Positions 53,616 to 64,000 of a stretch of 64,000 nt of DNA are shown one piece after another; the first letter of the stretch is position 1, and every line of letters begins with the position of its first letter. Origin of the DNA: Ichthyophis bannanicus (Eukaryota > Chordata > Amphibia > Gymnophiona > Ichthyophiidae). The position numbers and the translations under genes were made by a program. The notes beneath the pieces were generated by a model. That model searched no databases. It saw only the letters and a list, made by a program, of their open reading frames with translations, and was not told the DNA's origin. The stretch spans positions 1,356,971,834 through 1,357,035,833 of the forward strand of contig CM066033.1 in assembly GCA_033557465.1 (NCBI GenBank), read 5' to 3'.

Positions 53616-56600
53616 CTAAAGGCCCACATTAAGCACTTCGTTCCTACAATACGGCCCTAGACTCTGAATATATGGTTCCCATATTAACATGAAAGTGGAC
53701 CACCTCTTTATCTGGCCCCTAGCTCTCCAGCGTTCAGTCAGCATCAAATGGTGAAAACTATTGCGCCACTCCAGGAAAGTGGGCGGGGAGTTATCCCGCC
53801 ATCTATGTAATATCGGGCCCTTCCCCACCAGACAGGCCTTATGCACCAGCAGCCGCTCCCCTTTCCCTTTCGGCAGATTCTGATTCAACTGATCCAAGAG
53901 TACCAACGATCCCGTCCAGGGGAAATGCTGTTGTAACAACCCCACTAGGCAATGATGGATACGGGACCAATAAGGGCGAATACGCTTACACGTCCACCAC
54001 ATATGGGTTAAGTCAGCCAGTGGCTCAGAACATCTTGGGCAAGACCCATCCTGGGTAATATGACTACGCAAGGCCCGTCTAGGTGAGAAATGAACCCGGG
54101 TTAATGCTTTATATTGTACCTCCCGCCAACGGGCCCCTTCCGCCAGAGTAACTAATCACCTCAGGGCCACAAGAAGGGTTCCACGGGGGACCTCTCGTCC
54201 CATCTCCCGGGCCCAGGCCTGCTCAACCCGGTCGTAGTCCGGCACCACACCAAAACACTCAAGCCTGGTCTTCAACCGCGCTATCGACGGTGGAGCATCA
54301 CCCCCAATATCAAAAAATTCAAGAATATGCGCTGAGCGGTCTGCCGTAAGTTCCCCCCTAGGTAGTGAAGCCACATAATGGACAATTTGTAAATAAGCAA
54401 AGTAGTGACGGGAAGAGAGCCCGTACTCCTCGCACAACTCCAAGATGTTTTTACACTTACCCGATAGATCCACAACATGGCCTACAGTCCGCAATCCCTG
54501 CGCTCCCCAAAACTGAAATACTCGAGATTCAGAGCCTGGAGTAAAATGCACGTTACCACGCAGTGGCAACCAACTCGAGACCTTCCAGTCCCGATTCCAA
54601 TAGCCATTCAACTGTCGCCAAGTACGACGTGCTGCATTCATCAGAACATGGTGTTGAATTCCACTAGGCAAAGAAGCACTCTCTAAGTGCAGAATCCCCA
54701 GCAATGACAATGGGGCGACCACAGCCATCTCCAAAGCCCTAGGTGTATAAATATCCGTCCCCCCCAACCAGTCTCCCACATGGCGCGCCTGACAGGCCAA
54801 AGCATATAACCATAAGTCGGGCAGGCCAATACCTCCTTTACGTCAAGGTCCAATCATACGGCTCATCGGTATGCGAGCTCTAGCCCCCCTCCACAAAAAT
54901 CCCTGTATTTCTCTTTCCAAGCGGCGCAAATCTCGATGCAACAACCAAACTGGCAAGGTCTGCAACCAATATAGGATTCGTGGTAGGACCACCATCTTTA
55001 CTGCGGCCACCCTCCCCAAAAGTGACAGCAGCAGGGGATTCCAGGCTCTTAGTTGAGTTCGCACCCCGGACAGAATTTTTTCAAAGTTCGTATGATATAA
55101 CTCCCTAGGGAGGCTGGTCAGAACAATACCGAGATAAACAAATTGCTGTTCCGCCCATTTCAAAGGGAAATGCCCGCTCCACCCTCCCCGCAGCCGGCCC
55201 CCCACATCTAAGGCCTCCGATTTTTCGGTATTGATACGAAGGCCCGCAAACCTACCATATTCTGCAAACTCGGTCATTAGTCGTGGTAAAGACTCTCGGG
55301 GGGCAAGCAGGTACACCAACATGTCGTCTGCGAACGCCGATATCTTAAAGCCTTGCGTGCCTATGTCCACCCTACGGATCTTCTTATCTGATTCTATTCT
55401 ACGAATGAGGGGATCCAGAGTTAAAACAAACAGCAAAGGTGACAAGGGGCAGCCCTATCTAGTTCCTCTATACAAAGAGAACTGGTCTGAAAGGACCCCA
55501 TTACAAAGCATCCGAGCTGTCGGGTTCACATAAAGGCTCCTCACCATCCCACAAAAGGAAGGACCCAAGCCATACCGCGGTAACAAATAATGAAGATACT
55601 GCCAACTGACCCTATCAAACGCCTTTTCGGCGTCAAAATTCACCAATAATGACTGCAGTTGTCTCGCATGTACCCACTCCAGCGACGCTAATATTCTACG
55701 CAAGATACGGACCGCATATCGACCCCTAATAAAGCCCACTTGCGACTCATGCACTAAATCCCCCATCAAGACCGCTAATCGTTCAGCCAAGATTTTTGCC
55801 AGAATCTTCATATCGAAATTCAACAAAGAAATCGGCCGATAAGAGGCCGCCTGTGACAGGTCCTTACCAGGTTTAGGGATCAGCGTAATGTACACCTGAT
55901 TGTCCCCCCATTTCATGACCCCCCTCTCCGCTCGTCTCTGATACGTCTCTACTAACAAGGGGCCCACCCAGTCGGAAAGTATTTTATAGAATTCCGCCCC
56001 ATAGCCATCTGGTCCAGGAGCTTTATAACAGCTAGCAGACGAGACCACCTGCTGCACCTCTTGTAGTGTTATGGGCTGTCCCAAAAGGGCATACTGCTCC
56101 GCCGTTACCTGTGGCAGCTCCATGCCTTGCAAATAGGTTTCCATCAGTGAGGGTGTTATCTCCTCTGCAGCATATAATTTTTGGAAAAAACCCTGAAACA
56201 CCGCACTTATCGCCTCCTTTTTATTTTGGAGTCTACCTTGCTCATCACGAAGAGCTGCTACCAACCGTCCACTGCGTGGACCCTTCAGACACCTACCCAA
56301 CAATGTGCCTGGTTTATCTCCAAAACAGTGTAGCTTATATTTATAGTACATTATGGATTTCTTAGCTCGTTGATGCAGCAATTCGTTCAAAGCAACCTGA
56401 AGCTCCCACAGTCTCTTCTTATTAGACATCGTGGGGGTGTGCCCACTAAGACGGCGTGCGCGAGTGACTTGTTTCTCCAGCTTAATTATTTGCTCTGCTA
56501 TCAATCTCCGCTTCCAGGCTACATAACCAATTATCTCACCCCTTAGCACCACTTTGGCCGTCTCCCATACTAATTCCGGATCGTCTCTATGAACCTGGTG

Positions 56601-57402
56601 ATTCTGCGTTGACGCAGAAATTGCTGAAATTGGGTATCCTTATGAAATTCAATTGTGAATCGCCATATACGCGTGAAACCAGTTACTCCCCCCCATTGCA
56701 GCTCCAACCAAATCATAGCATGATCCGAAATCTCAAGAGGACCTATCTGAGCATCCCCAGCACCCGCAAACTGACTCGCTGAAATCAAGAGATAATCAAT
56801 ACGCGCACTAGTACCATGCACCCGCGACGAATGAGTAAAATCCTTTTCTAGGGGATGTATCAATCTCCAGGGATCTAACAGACCCAGCCTAGTCTGAAAA
56901 CTCTGCAAGGTCCGGGCAAGAAGCCGCCGTTCACGGGTGCCGCTGCCTCTTGAGGTATCAAGATCCACATCGAAGACCCCATTGAAATCCCCGCCCAGGA
57001 GCAGTGGTACGTCCGCAGTTGTTCGACTTTAGCTGCGAGACGACTGAAGAAATCCGGGTCTCGCGTGTTAGGGCCATACAAGTCACCCAAAATTATCTCC
57101 CGATCTTCCAGCAAACCATGCAACAACAAAAATCTCCCATGTGGGTCCACAACCTGCCGCATTAGCGTAAAGCGCACCCGTTTGTGAACCAGAATGGCCA
57201 CTCCACCTTTCTTACCCACGGCGGGAGCCCCCCAGACCTGTCCCACCCAGTCTCTACAGAGTTTGGCATGCTTCTCCGCCGTCTGATGAATTTCCTGCAG
57301 TAGCGCAATGTCACATTGATGCCTGGCCAGTGCTTTCAATATTTTATATCTCTTGATGGGGCTACCTAATCCACAAACATTCCAAGAAAAGACCTTCAGC
57401 AT
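53616..57402 (-). pseudogene. L1-type ORF2: endonuclease, reverse transcriptase, zinc knuckle
   Basis: ORF2 nicks the target and copies the LINE RNA. It starts at 57402 with MLKVFSWNVCGLGSPIKRYK and has LLQEIHQT and GGVAILVHK of the AP endonuclease. A frameshift near 56970-56880 leads to RIDYLLIS and ISDHAMIWLEL. RT motifs follow at 56552-55455: SCYKAPGPDGYGAEFYK, ITLIPKPGKD, YRPISLLNFDMKILAKILA and VGFIRGR, then FDAEKAFDRVSW. After a break at 55455-55445 come MSPLLFVLTLDPLI and the catalytic FADDMLVYL (55445-54843). The C-terminus (54071-53616) has CPRCSEPLADLTHMWWTCKR, the terminal Cys/His knuckle. Expected length is about 1260 residues; about five frame breaks are visible. Confidence 0.85.
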
Positions 57403-58914
57403 GTCTCAACTATCATAGGTCTATTTGAGGCTCAAATATCCACATAAGCCACCTACGTTTAGAGGAAACCCCCCCAGCCCAGGGCCTCCTCCCACGAATC
57501 TCCCAGGTAAAATGGCTGAACATATGTGAGGGCTGTAGACCGTGACAATTCCCCCCTTTTCCCCCCACCCCCACTCCCACCCATCCCCTCACCCCCCTCT
57601 GATCCCCCCCTTCCAACCGCTATCAACTCCACCTAGCCTAATCATAGACTAAACCTCCCCTTGTGGTATTTCAGGCCTACCCCTAAGTGCTGAATCCCCG
57701 TGTACCAAGCCTATGTAACCGCCGTTCAAAGGAAATCTCCCCAAGTTACTACCGCCCGAGCCCCCCCGCCCACATCCGAGCCAAGACCCCCCACTGATAT
57801 TTGCTCCCCTTAAACCATCCATCACTTTCACACACCCGCCCCCCCCAGTCATTCACCATGCGCCCCCACACATCCATTCCCCGATCCAAAAGAAAGAGTT
57901 CCGCGGGGCCACTCACCAAAACTCAGTGAAGAGTCGGCCGCTCGGAAAGCTCAGAATTAGAATCCAATACAAACCAAACAGAACTCTCTCCCTTATGATA
58001 TTATAGACCTAGGCCAATTAGCAGACCCAAATGGTGGTATTGCCTTCAGTCACAGTGGTTGGGGGCCATTCCACACCAACAAATTCTTTAGCAAGATCCA
58101 CCTTTAACCGTATTGCTGAAAAGATACTATGTACCCCAAGAAGGCAACCCAAGTGACCTCAAATAAATACTGTTCAAGTCTGGCATATAGATGGCTATCC
58201 CAAGGTTCATGATATGTTGCCTCTGAACAGTAAAGTTGGGAAACAGATGAGAATGCCATCTATATTGGACCAAGATGTCTCAAAAACACATCTTTAATCA
58301 AGTCCTGGGTGTACATATTGTCCAAAGAGTATTCATAAGGTCCATCCCAGGTGTTGAATAATATCTTCCAATTGTCTCCCTCTTTATGGTGGATCAAGTG
58401 GTATGCCCCTCTAAAGGTCCATTTTGGGGTAAGTTTCGGTGTCTTTCACTGAGTCAAACAATTCTGATATTAAGAAAAACTAGAAATAGCACTTCTCTAC
58501 TGTGATTTTACTTTGGTGTTCTCTAGGCTTCCGTGGCTAATATCATGATTTTTATAAGCATCCGGGAAGACCTGGAAAACTGCAAAGACCAGTTCATCGA
58601 GGCCCTTATAGTAAATACAGAGATGCAGGCCCTCATCCTCTTTCCATAGAAAAAATCTGCCCCTGGTAGAGATGTGGAGAGACAAATGACATACACACTC
58701 CCACACTCAAATGGCTCACGCACACATATGCAACCCCAGGAAGGTCACCATTAGGCCACACACCAACATTAGAAGCAGATTATGAGAAAGAGTCCAGGCG
58801 CAGGGGAAAAACCAGGCCACAGCGAGCCTCTCTCCAAGCCCCTCGTTGTTACCAAGTATCCCGGTCGATAGCGCCGCTCCATCCTGAAGCCCCAGCAGAT
58901 TACGGCCGCTGCCC

Positions 58915-59810
58915 TCATGGAGCAGAGTCCGAGGCTGCAGACAATCGGTCCAGAAACGCTTGGGCGTCTGCAGGTGTCAGCAGCAGCTGAGTCCGGCCTT
59001 GGTAATCCACCCGAAGCTTAGCCGGGTACAGCAGAGAGAATCGCACTCCTTTGTTCACCAGTTGGCGCAGGTCGCTGTAAATGCCCTTCGCTGCTGGCTA
59101 ACCAGCTGGGAGTAGTCCTGGAATATCAGGATGTGGTCTGAGCCATCCGCTGGTCTCTGGCGGGCACGAGCAGCTCGTAGAACTTCTTCTTTCTGACTAA
59201 AATCAAGAAAGCGAGCTATGACGGCACGTGGCCGACGGTCCTGGTCGCGCTTTGGGCCCAAACGATGCACTCGTTCCAGCTTAATAGGGCCAGTCACCTT
59301 GCCGCTCAGGTTTTCTTCGATCCATGTAATCAGGAAGCCACGTAGAGCGCTATCAGTCACACTCTCAGCAATCCCCACGAAGCGCAGATTTTTACGGCGT
59401 CCGCGGTTCTCCAGGTCATCCATCTTGTCGGCCTGCTGTTTCACCGTGGATTCCAAGGCCTTCACTCGTGCCGCCAGGGATTGCTGGGTATCCTCCAGGT
59501 CAGAAATTCTAGTCTCTGCCTGCTCCATACGGCCAGTGAACTCTGAGATGTGATTAACGCTCTGTATTTGTTCTGTCAGCTCACAGAAACGCGCATCAAG
59601 TGCCCGCACTACTGCAGCACTGACCTCAGCCACCATCGAGGGGTTGCTATCCGAGGCTGGGCTCCGAGGTGTTCCATCCGCCATCTTTACTTCAGGGGCT
59701 CGGGGCTTCTCCCTCCTCGGCGGTTTGGCAGCCATCAGACTCCCCCAATGCTCAGAAATACCTCTTGTCGGCTCTCTCGTTTCCCCTTCACTGAGACACA
59801 GTGGGAACAA
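58915..59810 (-). pseudogene. L1-type ORF1 protein, one frameshift
   Basis: The minus-strand frame 59810-59055 has a disordered N-terminus, a heptad-rich coiled coil (ELTEQIQSVNHISEFTGRME, then DLEDTQQSLAARVKALESTV), the RRM entry DDLENRGRRKNLRFVGI, IKLERVHRLGPKRD and AVIARFLDF of the RRM/CTD region. A frameshift near 59060 displaces the last 50 residues, which continue in another frame to a stop at 58915-58917 (GVRFSLLYPAKLRVDY). The start may be one of the later Met codons, since the first about 25 residues look like 5' UTR. Confidence 0.8.
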
Positions 59811-59913
59811 GGTTATTTACCCACTACAGCCTGGTAGATTTGCCGTTGTTTGGGGAAAGGGCCTGGAGCTGACCACCACACGTCCGATCAGCTCATTACC
59901 ACACCTGAAGTTT

Positions 59914-60764
59914 AGTAATTTTTTTCTTTATAATGGTTTCTACCATTTTGCCTGGTACTGACATCAGGCTCACTGGTCTGTAGATTCCAGGATCACCCCT
60001 GGAATCCTTTTTAAAAATTGGCGTTACATTGGCCATTCACCAATCTTCAGGTATTACAGATGATTACTAATAGTAGGTCTGCAATCTTATATTACAGTAC
60101 TTTCAAAATCCTCGGATGTATACCATCTGGTCCAGGTGATCTGGTACTTTTTAGTTTATGAAATAGTTGTAATACATCTTCTAGGTGTATCGATATTTCT
60201 TTCAATTCTTCCAATGCATCACCTTTAAATACATTTCAGTCATGAGTATCTTCCCTACATCTTCTTTGTGGTGAAGGGATTGCACTCTATCAGGTGCTAT
60301 ATAAGGTGCTATATATTCTAACTCTCCCATCTTATTTTTTAGACTTCTAACATTTGCATACAAGCATTTTAAAGGTTGCATTTTATTCATATTAATGCCT
60401 GTTAATGGCACCTTTGCTCCCTTAAGCAAATAATCCATTCAGTCTTTCCACTAGGACCTTGTTCCCTCTTAGTGCCCCTTTTACCCCTCTATCATCTAAT
60501 GGTCCAACTGACTCACAGGTTTCTTGCTATGAATGTACTTGGAAACATTTTTATTATGGGTTTTTGCTTCTATGGAAAGGTTTTTTTTCTAATTCTCTCT
60601 TCACCTGCCTTGATCTAACTTGTCAGTGCTTATGTTGTTTCCTGTTTTTGTCATTTGACTCCTTTTTTCATTTCCTGAAACATGCTTTTTTGGCAACAAC
60701 AGCCTCTCTGATCTCACCTGTAAACCATGCTAGCAGATTTTTGGACTTCCTTCCACTTTTCTTG
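59914..60764 (-). mobile_element. CR1 fragments right of the L1, internally rearranged
   Basis: 59914-60250 matches 9655-10015, and 60445-60760 matches 10075-10385, both minus. Between them, 60290-60440 encodes KCLYANVRSLKNKMGELEYI, the endonuclease N-terminus, which belongs about 700 bp further 5' in the order of the copy at 3836-11285. This segment is therefore out of order. Confidence 0.65.
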
Positions 60765-61560
60765 ATCGCAGCATCGGTAAAACCCCCGATGCCATTAAAA
60801 TACTATCTGGGGGAGGGGGGGACTGCTAGCCCACCGGTGACTACCTGGTAGTCTAGCAGCCCCTGAAAACCCTACTCCAAATTAAAATAGCCTCGTGGTC
60901 TAGCGGCCACTTAATCCACCCCCTCCCACCTGGTGACTTAAAATAAGCGGGAGTGCTGCCTACATGCTTCCGCTCTGGGTCTGTCATCTTGAAAAGTGGT
61001 GGCACCTGGCCCTGTGCGGTGCATCCTGGGATGCACTGGGTGAGGTCAGACTGCCATATAAGGATTCACCGCATGGGGCCAGGCATTGCAATTTTCAAGA
61101 TGGTGGACAGGAGCACTTAGGCAGTTCTACCACTTATTTTAAGGTACCAGGTGGGAGATGGTGGATTTAGGAGATGCTAGACTACCAGGTTGTTTTATTT
61201 TAATTTGGGGTGGGGATGGGGGGTTCAAGGACCGCTAGACCATGTTTTTAATTTTAATTTGTGGTGGGAGGAGTTTGAGGGCCACTAGACCACCAAGTAT
61301 TCACTTTCTGTCGGGGCACAGACCCCCAACGATATTTTGATGGCATCAGGGCTTTTGCTGATGCCGCGATCATCCCTGATGCTATCAAAATACAATCAGG
61401 TGAGGAGATCAGGGCCACCGGGCCACCAGGGGTTTGATTTCCCTATTTTGATGACATCAGGGGCTTTGCCTGATGCCTGATCATCTGAGGAGAAGTTGAT
61501 CCAGACATCAGGGAAAGCACCCAGTGCCATTAAATTACTGTCAGGAGCACACGTTAGAGG
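60765..61560. repeat. Palindromic element of unknown family
   Basis: Left and right halves carry inverted phrases: CACCTGGTGACTTAAAATAA against TTATTTTAAGGTACCAGGTG, CATCTTGAAAAGTGG against TTTTCAAGATGG, and ATGCCATTAAAATACT near both ends. It interrupts CR1 after CTTTTCTT. No ORF or target duplication can be fixed. 61561-61861 shows nothing recognisable. Confidence 0.5.
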
Positions 61561-61861
61561 TTTAAGTCACCTCAGACCCTGCAGTAAAAATATTAATGCT
61601 ATGGCTGGTTGTGAAATCCTGTATGCCTATCTCTGCACCGGGTGTAGCCATGATATGAATACCAGACTATTATGTGCAGCTTGCTTTCCTTCAATTTAAA
61701 TTCATTTAAATACTTGTCCCATTAATTGGGTGCTAGTTTTTCCATCAGTGTTTATACGCTTGTCTATTTTCTGCATTTGAGGTTAGCTAAAAAGTGCTTA
61801 ACAGGTGCTTAAATGTGGCGTTATTGGTGCTTAAAGGCCGCACTAGTTTTCTGCATTGGCC

Positions 61862-62142
61862 TGATAGAGTGCAACCCCTTCACCAATTTGATCTACTCTA
61901 TTATTGTGATATAATTTGTACCCAGGTATCACAGTGTCTCACTGGTTGTCCTCCTTCCACCTTATCTCTGATATTCCAATCATATCTAACCTCTCATTTA
62001 GTGCTATATATTCTAACTCTCCCATCTTATTTTTTAGGCTTCTAGCTTTTGCATACAAGCATTTTAGAGGTTGCAACTTATTCATATTAATGCCTGTTAA
62101 TGGCACCTTTGCTCCTTTAACACTCTTTAGCAAACATGCCAC
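61862..62142 (-). pseudogene. CR1 endonuclease N-terminal fragment
   Basis: Minus-strand reading: LTGINMNKLQPLKCLYAKAR then SLKNKMGELEYIALNERLDM and IGISEIRWKEDNQ at 62142-61939. It matches 11195-11090 and 60438-60290. It ends near 61862. From 62143 to 62432 I see no gene. Confidence 0.7.
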
Positions 62143-62435
62143 AAAGACTCATCCACTTCAACCACCTCATCTCGATACGACACATATCCAAAACCCACAT
62201 GAACTAGTAGAAAAAAGCAACACTGCTTATCCATGCCTGGGGTGTGGCGATCAGAACAGGACTGGCCTTTCCTGGAAAAATGGTGCATATCGGTAACTTC
62301 AGTTAGATGTCATTATATTGTTTTGCCAATGTTTTTCATTGCTAACTGTTGTGTGCTATTGTCTGCCTATCAAATTTGCAAACATGGAAAAGCAGTACAT
62401 ACTAAGAAAACTTGATTTCGTAAGTGAGATTCTTA

Positions 62436-62850
62436 GGGGCCAGTTTACGAAAGGGTGTTAGGCAGTTGCAGATAATGTGGCGTGTTAGCGCAAACAGCGT
62501 TGAATTAGCTGCAGCAGCCATGTGTTATGTCAGGAGCATGCGCCGCATTTCCCTGGCCGATACAATGTTGAAAATACAGAGAGCATGTAGCCACAGCGCA
62601 GCGGATGCAGCTAATGCCGCCCATTGGCAAAACATGCGGTTACCGCACACTGCCGACGGTTGTGATCACTGCTGGTTGCAGGCATTCCCACACTCCACCC
62701 TGCCCTGCGTACGCATACTGTGACTGCGCAGTACGCAGATACGTAGCACAGAAAATTCCCTACGCTATCTGCATTTGTTACCACGGTGTACTTTTCCCAT
62801 GTTATCGTTATCGCCGCGTTGACATCTAACGCGCTTTAGTAAACATGCCC
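62436..62850. mobile_element. Harbinger-type MITE C, 415 bp
   Basis: Left end GGGGCCAGTTTACGAAAG, right end CTTTAGTAAACATGCCC, imperfect inverted repeats of the same type as elements A and B. TTA flanks both sides (62433-62435 and 62851-62853). The interior is GC-rich with several CGC/GCG motifs and no ORF. Confidence 0.8.
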
Positions 62851-62853
62851 TTA

Positions 62854-63661
62854 GTGTTCTACATCTGACATCCATTGTTTTACATACCGTGAAGTGCTAC
62901 ACTCTTCATTTGAGTTGTGTTTCTCACTGTGCCTTGGAATTAGCTTGAGCTCTGGTGCACGTTTTCTAATTCGTTTTCTCTAAGACAGTGCATTGCATGT
63001 CTGGCATTTGAAAATGTCATCGTAGAGAGGAAATGGGTATGCTCATCGACACAGAATGACAAAAAAAGACCGAAGAAGGGAGACAACACAACTGGCTTGG
63101 ATAAAGAACAATCCCCTGAGGAGAGACAAGCTTATAGAGCTGACAGATGGCAGATATCCTCAGCGAAAGCAGTAGAGATGGTAACATCTGTGCAAACTGA
63201 AGGGGACAATTGATCCTGTTCTGTTATTGTCTCCTCCGCTCCGCTGTTACTGACATTTGTATTTGCTAGGGCTGTACATGGAAAAACATTCCTTTTTGTG
63301 TCATGTGATTTTCTTTCAGTTTTATGGCGTTTATATTGTTTCGCTTTCCATGTCTGTTTCATTGTTGCATGTATTGCATTTTCACAGTGCCTGCTTTTGA
63401 TTTAATTTGGCATATGGCATGTGCTGAAATGCTTTAAGGCGTGCTGAAATGGCATAAAAGACACAAACGATATGTTGTTCATTTTTGGGGTTTGAGTGGG
63501 GAAAGCATGCGGAGCATGGTTCATGGAATTCTTTCTAGCTACTCGGTGTGGGTGTGTGTATGTGTGGTGTCTTTGACCTGGAGGAGAGAAGGGAGGGGTA
63601 GCTTGAAAACTGCAATACCTAAACATTCTGCTGACTTTGAAAGATAATACAATGAGACTAA
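62854..63661. other. Unassigned sequence between two Harbinger-type ends
   Basis: No recognisable gene. The phrase GTGCTGAAATG is repeated at 63421 and 63441, and a (GT)n stretch occurs near 63545-63570. Confidence 0.35.
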
Positions 63662-64000
63662 GGGGTATGTTTGCTAAAGAGTGTTAGGGGAGCAGGGTAT
63701 TTCGAACAATAACAGCAGCGTTAAGGGTGTCTACGAGCAATAAAGGCTAGGGACGGCCAGTAGGTGTTCTGGTGGTAAAGGCACAAGAGCCCATCTAGCA
63801 TGCACTAACAGGACATTAGGTGTTAAGGTGTCAAGCGTGCACCTGAACGGCTGAAAACGGCAGTCAGCTTAATGCTGGATAAGGGAGCCCCAGGGAAATG
63901 TAAGGTGATGGATGTAAATGTGATGGATGGAAGCACAAGTGGGAGCTGATGGACCTGGCAGATCCTTGGGCACCCTACCTGGCAGCCAGTAAGTGGGTTG
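63662..64000. mobile_element. Harbinger-type element E, left end only
   Basis: GGGGTATGTTTGCTAAAG follows TAA (63659-63661), matching the terminus of elements A and B with two changes. The right end lies outside the window. The visible part has no ORF of note. Confidence 0.6.

Larger units (their letters stand above)
53435..59913 (-). mobile_element. L1-type LINE, 6.48 kb, near full length
   Basis: AGTAATT occurs at 53428-53434 and 59914-59920, and CR1 sequence rejoins when the element plus one copy is removed. The 3' poly(A) appears as a T run at 53441-53465. ORF1 is at 59810-58915 and ORF2 at 57402-53616, both minus. The 1.5 kb between the ORFs (57403-58914) is unusually long; 57990-58790 differs in base composition from its C-rich neighbour and may be a further insertion. 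Lesions are few, so it is younger than the CR1 it entered. Confidence 0.85.

Overview
This 64 kb window is vertebrate nuclear DNA made almost entirely of transposable elements. I found no host exon, tRNA gene, rRNA gene or CRISPR array that I can defend. The repertoire is DIRS-type tyrosine-recombinase retrotransposons, several CR1 LINEs, L2-like LINEs, L1/Tx1-type LINEs, solo LTRs, Harbinger-type elements with 3-bp TTA/TAA target duplications, hAT MITEs, a Tc1-like element and tRNA-headed SINEs. This mixture fits a large amphibian genome, perhaps a caecilian. That assignment is inference from repeat content, because no host gene anchors it.

Layout. 1-3835: DIRS copy A, cut by the window edge and lacking its reverse transcriptase. 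3836-11285: a minus-strand CR1 LINE broken by an L2 tail, a 3.3 kb Harbinger-type element, a 5'-truncated retrocopy and a hAT MITE. 11286-15755: a plus-strand L1-type element with ORF1 only, split by a solo LTR and a second Harbinger-type element. 15760-22425: CR1 ORF1 relic, 41-bp tandem repeats, L2 tails, a third Harbinger-type element, CR1 pieces and a SINE. 22427-23820: a Tc1-like transposon with perfect 26-bp inverted ends. 25436-34785: SINE, L2, then DIRS copy B with a 0.6 kb foldback, a SINE, a CR1 and an L2 tail inside it. 35717-37288: CR1 3' end split by a solo LTR. 38994-40558: hAT element. 40610-43218: old CR1/L3-like sequence and a hAT MITE. 43230-43852: near-perfect foldback. 44943-46102: divergent pair resembling the two genes of an autonomous Harbinger. 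46792-48187: L2. 49265-53434: CR1 pieces around a TIR transposon with an intact 575-codon ORF. 53435-59913: a nearly full-length L1-type LINE with target-site duplication. 59914-64000: CR1 pieces, a palindromic element and two more Harbinger-type elements.

How parts relate. Most coding regions are broken by stops and frameshifts. The exceptions are the 575-codon protein at 50625-52352 and the Myb-like exon at 45463-46102. Nesting gives a relative chronology: CR1 and DIRS copies are hosts; Harbinger, hAT, LTR, L1 and foldback sequences are later arrivals. Exact target-site duplications define many boundaries to the base and are given in the entries. The best candidates for little-described biology are the TIR element with the intact ORF, the Harbinger-type family carrying tRNA-like segments, and the two long foldbacks with 24-25 bp loops.
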